The translations under genes and the position numbers were made by a program. Below the pieces are notes generated by a model that saw only the letters and a program-made list of their open reading frames with translations, searched no databases and had not been told where the DNA came from. From NCBI RefSeq assembly GCF_040394755.1, contig NZ_JBEBRQ010000014.1: a stretch of DNA of 59,210 bases; one strand, written 5' to 3'. Origin of the DNA: Castellaniella defragrans_A (lineage in GTDB: Bacteria; Pseudomonadota; Gammaproteobacteria; Burkholderiales; Burkholderiaceae_B). Shown here one piece after another: positions 27,954 to 34,782 of the stretch; the first letter of the stretch is position 1; each line of letters starts with the position of its first letter.

Positions 27954-28909
27954 GTCGATCGACGATCAAGGTCGCGCTGGCCGGCGCCGGCGCGTTCGGC
28001 ATCAAACACCTGGACGGCATTCGCAACATCGATGGCGTCGAGGTGGTCTCGCTGGTCAGCCGCGAGATCGACAAGACCCGCCAGATCGCCGCGAAATACG
28101 GCATCGGGCACGCCGCGACTGAACTCGAGGAGGTCCTGGCGCGCCCCGAGGTCGATGCGGTGATCCTGTGCACGCCGACCCAGTTGCATGCATCGCAGGC
28201 CATGGCCTGCCTGCGGGCGGGCAAGCACGTGCAGGTCGAAATTCCCATGGCTGACAGCCTCGAGGACGCCGAGGCGCTGGCTGCCCTGGCGGGCCGCAGC
28301 GGCAAGGTGGCGATGTGCGGCCATACCCGGCGCTTCAATCCCAGTCATCAGTACGTGCATGAGCGGATTGCGCGCGGTGAGTTCAACATCCAGCAGATGG
28401 ACGTCCAGACGTATTTTTTCCGGCGCACGAATATGAACGCGCTGGGCGAGCCTCGCAGCTGGACCGATCATCTGCTCTGGCACCATGCGGCGCATACCGT
28501 CGACCTGTTCGCCTACCAGGCGGGCAGCCCCATCGTGCAGGCCAATGCGTTGCAGGGGCCGATCCATCCGGAACTGGGCATCGCCATGGATATGTCCGTC
28601 CAGCTCAAGGCTGAAAACGGCGCGATCTGCACGCTGTCGCTGAGCTTCAACAACGACGGCCCGTTGGGCACGTTCTTTCGCTATATCGGCGATACGGCGA
28701 CGTACATTGCGCGCTACGACGATCTGTTCACCGGCAAGGACGAGGCGATCGACGTCAGCAAGGTCGCTGTGTCGATGAATGGCATCGAATTGCAGGACCG
28801 TGAATTCTTCGCTGCGATCCGCGGGGAACGCGAGCCCAACGCAAGCGTGCGCCAGGTGCTGCCGTGTTATCGCATTCTGCATCAACTCGAACAACAATTG
28901 CGGCGCTGA
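27950..28909 (+). CDS. ligC: 4-carboxy-2-hydroxymuconate-6-semialdehyde dehydrogenase
   Basis: 319 residues, Gfo/Idh/MocA-type oxidoreductase. It oxidises the hemiacetal form of the ring-cleavage product to PDC with NADP+. The Rossmann motif VALAGAGAFGIKHLDGI, the VQVEIPMADSLEDAEAL segment (KP replaced by EIP, as in LigC) and the MCGHTRRFNPSHQYVH region fit the family. GGAGGAA precedes ATG 27950, which overlaps the ligB stop. It closes the enzyme set for protocatechuate to pyruvate plus oxaloacetate. Confidence 0.93.
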   Translation: MSRSTIKVALAGAGAFGIKHLDGIRNIDGVEVVSLVSREIDKTRQIAAKYGIGHAATELEEVLARPEVDAVILCTPTQLHASQAMACLRAGKHVQVEIPMADSLEDAEALAALAGRSGKVAMCGHTRRFNPSHQYVHERIARGEFNIQQMDVQTYFFRRTNMNALGEPRSWTDHLLWHHAAHTVDLFAYQAGSPIVQANALQGPIHPELGIAMDMSVQLKAENGAICTLSLSFNNDGPLGTFFRYIGDTATYIARYDDLFTGKDEAIDVSKVAVSMNGIELQDREFFAAIRGEREPNASVRQVLPCYRILHQLEQQLRR

Positions 28910-28968
28910 TCGTCCGGCCGCGGTCCCCCCGAAGCAACACGGTTTTCACAAGCAACAGGAGAGAGAAC

Positions 28969-30141
28969 ATGAATTTCAGCAAGAAGTTCGGCATACTGAC
29001 CCTGGCGCTGGGCGCCATGACCATGATGGTTGGCGCGCAGGCCGCCGAGGATCTCAAGATCGGCGTCATCGTCCCGATGTCCGGGCCTTTCGCCTCGCAT
29101 GGCAAGCAGATGACCAACGGCCTGAATCTGTTCCTCGCCCAGCATGGCGACATGGTCGCCGGCCGCAAGGTCGAGTTGATCATCAAGGACGACACCGGCG
29201 TCGCGCCGGCGGTGGCCAAGCGCCAGGCCCAGGAACTGCTGATCAAGGATAAGGTCGATATCCTCGCGGGGTTCACCCTGACCCCCAATGCGTTCTCGGT
29301 CGCGCCCCTGGCCACCGAGGCCAAGGTGCCGATGGTGGTGCTCAATGCCGCCACCTCATCGATCACCGAAAAGTCGCCCAACATCGTGCGCGTTTCGATG
29401 ACGCTGCCCCAGGATACTGCGCCGATGGCGCAATGGGCTTATCAGAACGGCATCCGGAACGTCTACACCCTGGTCGCCGACTACGGTCCGGGCCACGATG
29501 CCGAGCACCAGTTCAAAAAGACCTTTACTGAACTGGGCGGCAAGATCGTCGGCGAGGTGCGCACACCGATCAAGAACCCCGACTTTGCCCCGTACTTGCA
29601 GCGCGTCAAGGATGTCAAGCCCGATGCGGTGTTCCTGTTCGTGCCCAATGGCGAGCAGGGCGTGGCCCTGGCCAAGGGCTATAAAGAACGCGGTCTGGAA
29701 GCCGCCGGCATCAAGGCGCTGGCCACCGGCGATGTGACCGACGAGGACGTCATCAACGCGATGGGCGATGCCGCCATCGGCATGATCACCTCGTTTCATT
29801 ACTCGGAGGTGCATGATTCGCCCGAGAACAAAGCCTTTGTCGAGGCCTACACCAAGGCCTACCCGAATGATCGGCCCAACTTCATGGCCGTGGCGGCCTA
29901 TGACGGCATGCACCTGATTTACCAGGCCCTGGAAAAGACCCAGGGCGATGCCGGCGCCGACGCTTTCATGGCCGCGGTCAAGGGCATGAAATGGGTGAGC
30001 CCGCGCGGCCCGGTCGAGATCGACCCCGAGACCCGCGACATCATTCAGGACGTCTACATCCGCAAGGTCGAGCGCGTCAACGGCGTGCTGCAGAACGTCG
30101 AGTTCGACAAGATCGATGCGGTGAAGGATCCGGGCAAGTAA
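28969..30141 (+). CDS. ABC importer substrate-binding protein (LivK type)
   Basis: 390 residues. A signal peptide ends near AQA/AED (residue ~25), then a two-lobed periplasmic binding domain of the LivK/Peripla_BP_6 class (LKIGVIVPMSGPFASHGKQM). These bind branched amino acids or, in many catabolic clusters, aromatic carboxylates. ATG 28969 has GGAGAGAG upstream. It lies 59 bases after ligC and is followed by two permeases and two ATPases, so the ligand is probably an aromatic acid or related compound feeding the 4,5-cleavage route (inference). Confidence 0.92.
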   Translation: MNFSKKFGILTLALGAMTMMVGAQAAEDLKIGVIVPMSGPFASHGKQMTNGLNLFLAQHGDMVAGRKVELIIKDDTGVAPAVAKRQAQELLIKDKVDILAGFTLTPNAFSVAPLATEAKVPMVVLNAATSSITEKSPNIVRVSMTLPQDTAPMAQWAYQNGIRNVYTLVADYGPGHDAEHQFKKTFTELGGKIVGEVRTPIKNPDFAPYLQRVKDVKPDAVFLFVPNGEQGVALAKGYKERGLEAAGIKALATGDVTDEDVINAMGDAAIGMITSFHYSEVHDSPENKAFVEAYTKAYPNDRPNFMAVAAYDGMHLIYQALEKTQGDAGADAFMAAVKGMKWVSPRGPVEIDPETRDIIQDVYIRKVERVNGVLQNVEFDKIDAVKDPGK

Positions 30142-30153
30142 TCCTCATCACAT

Positions 30154-30165
30154 CGCCCGCGGGCG
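30154..30165 (+). other. GC hairpin between binding protein and permease genes
   Basis: CGCCCGCGGGCG is a perfect palindrome in the 78-bp gap after the binding-protein gene. Such hairpins often stabilise the upstream mRNA segment so that the binding protein is made in excess over the membrane components. No T-run follows. Confidence 0.4.
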
Positions 30166-30219
30166 GGGCGCCATCGGGGAATCGGCGGCCCGCCTGTCTC
30201 ATGGCAGGGGACGATCCAT

Positions 30220-31074
30220 ATGACTATATTTTTCGACGGTATTGCTTCGGGCATGTTGCTTTTCCTCATCAGCGTAGGGCTCTCTGTGACCCTGGGGTTG
30301 ATGAATTTCGTCAATCTCGCGCATGGCGCGTTCGCCATGCTGGGCGGCTATGCCTGTGTCGTGCTGCTCAACGATTACGGCGTGCCGTTCCTGGCGACGT
30401 TGCCCGCGGCCATCCTCGTGCCTGCGATCGTCGGCATGATTCTCGAGCGCACGCTGTACCGGCGCCTGTATGCTGCCTCCGAACTCGACCAGGTGCTGTT
30501 TTCCATCGGCCTGGTGTTCATGGCGGTCGCCGCCGCGCATTATTTCTTTGGCGCGCAGCAGCAGCCGCTGCGCCTGCCTGATTTTCTGACGGGTCAGATC
30601 CATCTGCCGGGTCTGGACATCGGCATCTATCGCCTGTTCCTGATCATCATCGGCCTGCTGATTGCCGTCCTGCTGCAGTGGTCGGTCGTCAATACGCCGT
30701 TCGGCGCGCGCTTGCGGGCTTCGGTCGACAACCAGCGCGTGGCGCGCGGCATGGGCATCGACGTCAACCGCGTGTTCAGCCTGACCTTTGCCCTGGGCTC
30801 GGCACTGGCGGGCCTGGGCGGCGCGCTGGGCGTGGAAATGCTCGGCCTCGACCCCGAGTTTCCGGTCAAGTACATGGTGTACTTCCTGATCGTGGTGTCG
30901 GTGGGCGGCAGCGGCAACATCATGGGTTCGCTGTACGCGGCCATCATCCTGGGGGTCGCCGACGTCGCGGGGAAATATTACGTGCCGCAGATCGGCGCGT
31001 TCATCATCTACGCCGTCATGGTCGCGACCCTGATCTTCCGTCCCCAAGGCCTGTTCGGTCGCTCCCATAAATAG
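30220..31074 (+). CDS. ABC importer permease (LivH type)
   Basis: 284 residues with about eight membrane helices. The LivH signatures FVNLAHGAFAMLGGY near the N-terminus and VKYMVYFLIVVSVGGSGNIMGSL near the C-terminus are present, ending IFRPQGLFGRSHK. It is one of the two inner-membrane subunits of the importer. The second permease follows after 12 bases. Confidence 0.93.
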   Translation: MTIFFDGIASGMLLFLISVGLSVTLGLMNFVNLAHGAFAMLGGYACVVLLNDYGVPFLATLPAAILVPAIVGMILERTLYRRLYAASELDQVLFSIGLVFMAVAAAHYFFGAQQQPLRLPDFLTGQIHLPGLDIGIYRLFLIIIGLLIAVLLQWSVVNTPFGARLRASVDNQRVARGMGIDVNRVFSLTFALGSALAGLGGALGVEMLGLDPEFPVKYMVYFLIVVSVGGSGNIMGSLYAAIILGVADVAGKYYVPQIGAFIIYAVMVATLIFRPQGLFGRSHK

Positions 31075-31086
31075 GGCCCAGACAAA

Positions 31087-32142
31087 ATGACTACCCATGC
31101 AACGACGACGGGCGCGACCCCCCGCGCCGCGGACCGGGCCGATTTCCTGAGGCGCTTCCGTCAGGCGGCGCGCTGGCATCCCCTCGAATACCTGTTCTGG
31201 TGCGTCCCGGTGGCGGCGTACTTTCTGTTCACCGACAACTATCTGCTGCTCAGCCAGATCGCGATCACGGCGTTGTTCGCCGTGTCCCTGGACCTGATCT
31301 TCGGCTATGCCGGCGTGATTTCGCTGGGCCATGCCGCGTTCTTCGGCGTCGGCGCCTATGCTGCCGGAATGCTGGGGGTCTATGGCCTGGGCGATCCGCT
31401 GCTGGGCCTGCTGGCGGGGGCGGTGGCCGCGGGTTTTCTGGGTTTTCTCAGCAGCTTTCTGCTGCTGCGCGGCAATGATCTCTCGCGCCTGATGGTGACC
31501 CTGGGGGTAGCCCTGATGCTCTACGAACTGGCCAATAAATTCACCGATATCACCGGCGGTGTCGACGGCCTGCCGGGTATCGAGATCAAGCCCTTGCTCG
31601 GCATGTTCGAGTTCGACATGTTCGGCCGGGTCGCCTACATCTATTCGGCGGCGGTCCTGTTCGTACTGTTCTGGGTCGCGCGGCGGCTGGTGCATTCGCC
31701 TTTCGGACAGAGCTTGCGCGGCATTCACATGAACACGCTGCGCATGCCGGCGTTGGGCGTGCCGGTCACGCGCCGCCTGGTCAAGGTCTATACGATCGGC
31801 GCGGCCTACGCCGGCGTGGCGGGGGCGCTGCTCACGCAGACCAATCAGTTTGTCTCGATCGACGTGCTGGGCTTCCAGCGCTCGGCCGATCTGCTGCTGA
31901 TTCTGATCCTCGGGGGCGCCGGCTATCTCTACGGGGCGGTCTTCGGCGCGATCGCCTTTGTCGTGGCCAACTATCTGCTGTCTGACATGAACCCGCAATA
32001 CTGGCAATTCTGGCTCGGGCTGATCCTGGTCCTGGTGGTGCTGTTCGCGCGCGGCGGCATCATGGGCACGGCCCGGCAATGGATCGAGAACGCGCGGCAC
32101 CGGGCCCGCGACCGCGCTCGCGGCGAGGAGGGCCAATCATGA
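31087..32142 (+). CDS. ABC importer permease (LivM type)
   Basis: 351 residues, about nine or ten membrane helices. It has the LivM segments FAVSLDLIFGYAGVISLGHAAFFGVGAYAAG and ILGGAGYLYGAVFGAIAF (read in pieces). A charged N-terminal stretch (RAADRADFLRRFRQAARW) precedes the first helix. Its stop overlaps the ATPase gene start. Confidence 0.93.
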   Translation: MTTHATTTGATPRAADRADFLRRFRQAARWHPLEYLFWCVPVAAYFLFTDNYLLLSQIAITALFAVSLDLIFGYAGVISLGHAAFFGVGAYAAGMLGVYGLGDPLLGLLAGAVAAGFLGFLSSFLLLRGNDLSRLMVTLGVALMLYELANKFTDITGGVDGLPGIEIKPLLGMFEFDMFGRVAYIYSAAVLFVLFWVARRLVHSPFGQSLRGIHMNTLRMPALGVPVTRRLVKVYTIGAAYAGVAGALLTQTNQFVSIDVLGFQRSADLLLILILGGAGYLYGAVFGAIAFVVANYLLSDMNPQYWQFWLGLILVLVVLFARGGIMGTARQWIENARHRARDRARGEEGQS

Positions 32143-32891
32143 GTGCAGTCCTCAAAACCCACGATCTGCTCAAGCGGTTCGGCGGCTTCGTCGTCACCGA
32201 CCGTGTCAACCTGTCGATCGAGCAGGGCGCGCGCCATGCCTTGATTGGCCCCAACGGGGCGGGCAAGACCACGCTGATCAATCTGCTGACCGGGTTCCTC
32301 GTGCCGACCGCCGGCGGTATCGAACTCATGGGCACGGACGTCACCCGGATGGCGCAGCACGAGCGCTGTCGCAGGGGCCTGGTGCGGACCTTCCAGATCA
32401 ATCAGCTCTTTGCCGGCATGACGGTGCTGGAATCGGTCTCGATGGCCGTGTGCGAGCGCATGGGCCTGGGCACTCGCTGGTGGAAACCCGCAGGTGCGTA
32501 TGCCGAGGCCGTGGACGAGGCGGCTGAAATCCTGCGTCGCCTGAAGCTCATCGACGATGCCTACGAGGTCACGCGCAATCTGGCCTACGGCCGCCAGCGT
32601 CTGATCGAGATCGCCCTGGCGCTCGCCTTGCGTCCCAAGGTGCTGCTGCTGGACGAGCCCGCGGCGGGCGTGCCCACAACCGAGAGCCAGGAGCTGTTCG
32701 AGACCATTGCCCAGTTGCCCAGGGACGTGACCATCCTCCTGATCGAGCACGATATGAACCTGGTATTCAAGTTCGCCGAACGCATTTCGGTGCTGGTCAA
32801 CGGCGCCTTGCTGATCGAGGACACCCCGGACGCGATCGCGCATCATCCGCGCGTCAAGGAAGTCTATCTCGGAGAAGAAACCCATGGCTGA
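32139..32891 (+). CDS. ABC importer ATPase 1 (LivG type)
   Basis: 250 residues. Walker A GPNGAGKTT, the LivG-type signature LAYGRQRLIEIALAL, Walker B VLLLDEPAAGVP and the switch His in LIEHDMNLVF are all intact. ATG 32139 overlaps the permease stop. Its 3' end overlaps the next ATPase gene by eight bases. Confidence 0.94.
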   Translation: MSAVLKTHDLLKRFGGFVVTDRVNLSIEQGARHALIGPNGAGKTTLINLLTGFLVPTAGGIELMGTDVTRMAQHERCRRGLVRTFQINQLFAGMTVLESVSMAVCERMGLGTRWWKPAGAYAEAVDEAAEILRRLKLIDDAYEVTRNLAYGRQRLIEIALALALRPKVLLLDEPAAGVPTTESQELFETIAQLPRDVTILLIEHDMNLVFKFAERISVLVNGALLIEDTPDAIAHHPRVKEVYLGEETHG

Positions 32892-34233
32892 GCTGCTGCG
32901 CCTGGAAAACGTCTGGGCGGGTTACGGGGACGCCACGATCCTCGAGGACATCTCGCTGTCGCTGAACGATGGCGAGAGCCTGGCCCTGCTCGGGCGCAAC
33001 GGCATGGGCAAGACCACGCTGCTGGCGACCCTGATGGGCGTGACGCGTATGCGCAAGGGACGCATCATCTACGAAGGCTGCGATATCGCGCAGGTCGCCA
33101 GCCACAAGCGAGCCCATGCCGGCCTGGGCTGGGTCCCCCAGGAGCGCGAGGTCTTTCGCTCCCTCACGGTCGAGGAAAACCTCCAGGTGGTTGCGCGCCC
33201 CGGCGAATGGACGCTCGAGCGCGTCTACGACATGTTTCCGCGGCTACGCGAGCGCCGTCCCAATCTCGGCAGCCAGCTCTCGGGCGGCGAGCAGCAGATG
33301 CTGGCGATGGGCCGCGCCCTGATGCTCAATCCCCGGTTGCTGCTGCTCGACGAACCACTCGAAGGCCTGGCGCCGCTGATCGCCCAGGAACTATTGCACA
33401 TCATCGACCGCATGGTCACCGAAGGCAGCATGGCCGTCATCCTCGTCGAGCAGCACGCGCGTCAGATCCTGCCCATCACCCGGCAGGCCTTGATTCTCGA
33501 ACGTGGGCGGATTGTCTACCAGGGGGCCAGTACCGGGCTGATCGATGATCCCCAGGCCCTGGACCGCTGGCTGGGTGTCGTGTCCACGGACGAAGGCAAG
33601 GGCGAGTCTGGCGGGGGGGATGCGCAGGCGCAGGCCGTCAAGCCGGCGCGCATCCCGGCCATCGAAATGATCCGCGAGGAGCATCGCGCCCTGGCCGCCG
33701 TGCTGCAGTGCCTGACCCATCTGGTCAACGAAATCGAGGCGGGGCGCCTGGAGGCGGACTTCAAGCTGCTGGCGAGCTTGATCGACTACATTTCCGAGAT
33801 GCCCGATCGGATCCACCATCCCAAAGAGGATCAGATCTTTGCCCGCCTGCGCCAGTACACGCACGAGTTTGACGTCCACCTGGATCAGCTCGAGGCCGAA
33901 CATGCGGTGGCGACCCGCGCCACCGCCACGATGGACCGAGCCCTGGTGCACTATCTACAGGCGGGTGATGAAGGATTCGGGGTTTTCCGCGACGCGGTGC
34001 GCACTTATATCGCCGATGAGTGGGTGCATTTGGGCAAAGAGGAACGTTATATTCTCCCCGCTGCTCAGCGGCTTTTCCACGCCGAGGACTGGGTGACGAT
34101 CAACCAGGATTTTGCCCGCAACGGCGATCCCTGGCAGGGCGAGCACAACCAGTATGCCGAGCTGTTCAAGCGTATCGCCAACCTGGCCCCCGCGCCGCTT
34201 GGCCTGGGCGCTGCGCCGGGCGGCGCCGGCTGA
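32884..34233 (+). CDS. LivF-type ABC ATPase fused to a C-terminal hemerythrin-like domain
   Basis: 449 residues; ordinary LivF proteins are about 235. Residues 1-232 are a complete LivF: Walker A GRNGMGKT (37-44), signature LSGGE (132-136), Walker B LLLLDE (152-157), switch H191. A Gly/Ala-rich linker (about 235-256) then leads into a helical HHE/hemerythrin-like domain (about 259-405). Candidate diiron ligands are H267 (REEH), H311/H312 with E315 (HHPKED), H340 (EAEH) and H382/E386 (HLGKEE). Hemerythrin-like domains bind O2, NO or serve redox/iron sensing. The fusion suggests that import is gated by oxygen, NO or iron state, plausible because the imported ring is opened by an O2-dependent Fe(II) enzyme encoded upstream. 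That role is inference. The linker contains seven consecutive G (33613-33619), a possible indel site. Confidence 0.9.
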   Translation: MAELLRLENVWAGYGDATILEDISLSLNDGESLALLGRNGMGKTTLLATLMGVTRMRKGRIIYEGCDIAQVASHKRAHAGLGWVPQEREVFRSLTVEENLQVVARPGEWTLERVYDMFPRLRERRPNLGSQLSGGEQQMLAMGRALMLNPRLLLLDEPLEGLAPLIAQELLHIIDRMVTEGSMAVILVEQHARQILPITRQALILERGRIVYQGASTGLIDDPQALDRWLGVVSTDEGKGESGGGDAQAQAVKPARIPAIEMIREEHRALAAVLQCLTHLVNEIEAGRLEADFKLLASLIDYISEMPDRIHHPKEDQIFARLRQYTHEFDVHLDQLEAEHAVATRATATMDRALVHYLQAGDEGFGVFRDAVRTYIADEWVHLGKEERYILPAAQRLFHAEDWVTINQDFARNGDPWQGEHNQYAELFKRIANLAPAPLGLGAAPGGAG

Positions 34234-34782
34234 TCAGGGCGGGGCGTCGGCCGCCCTGGCCAGGCTGCACGGCGCCGGCCCGTTTTTTTCGCTGGATTTG
34301 TCCAGAGATTTTCAAGGCAGAAAATATCCCCCTTGTCTTGAATGCCCTTATTGTAAAAATGATTATAAAAATCAAACAAAAAAGGCTTGTCTGAAAAAGC
34401 CTACAGTTTGCATTCATTGACTGTTGTGAATATTGAACTAGTCGATAATTCACACATCATTGAGCCTGTTGCGATTTATTTACGATGTTATTAGTGGTTA
34501 TCTGCTTCTGGCGGAGTCGTCAGGAATAGATAAATCTAGTTATGTCATGGTGGAGTCGTCATCAGTGGATAGATCCGATGTTCCGCGCTTTCGACAGGCT
34601 GCGCGGGGCGTGCTCGCTGTTTCGATGTTGTTCGCGGTCACTGATTTCAGTATTTAAAAATCATCCTGTTTTCTCTGAAGCGGCGGTTCAAGCTGCCGCC
34701 GGTTCATTGTTGCATGGTGCCGGCCGATATGATGGCTGATTGGCCGGTAAATATAATTACAATTCTCTGGGATTACTACATT
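34234..34782 (+). other. AT-rich gene-free stretch before the autotransporter
   Basis: 549 bases without a credible gene. At 34235-34258 an 8-bp stem (CAGGGCGG / CCGCCCTG) and, further on, seven T (34283-34289) may end the importer operon. From about 34300 the sequence turns AT-rich. It contains an AGGCTT/AAGCCT hairpin (about 34385-34402), which would act as a terminator only on the reverse strand. GGAGTCGTCA is repeated at 34513-34522 and 34552-34561, and a perfect TATAAT lies at 34752-34757, 25 bases before the autotransporter start, without a clear -35. Confidence 0.5.

Noticed and set aside
34385..34402. AGGCTT/AAGCCT hairpin as terminator of the importer operon
   Set aside because: On the forward strand the A-run precedes the stem and no T-run follows; it would work only on the reverse strand, where no gene needs it.
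34460..34657. 65-codon open frame before the autotransporter
   Set aside because: No ribosome binding site, unusual composition and no recognisable motif; probably chance in AT-rich DNA.
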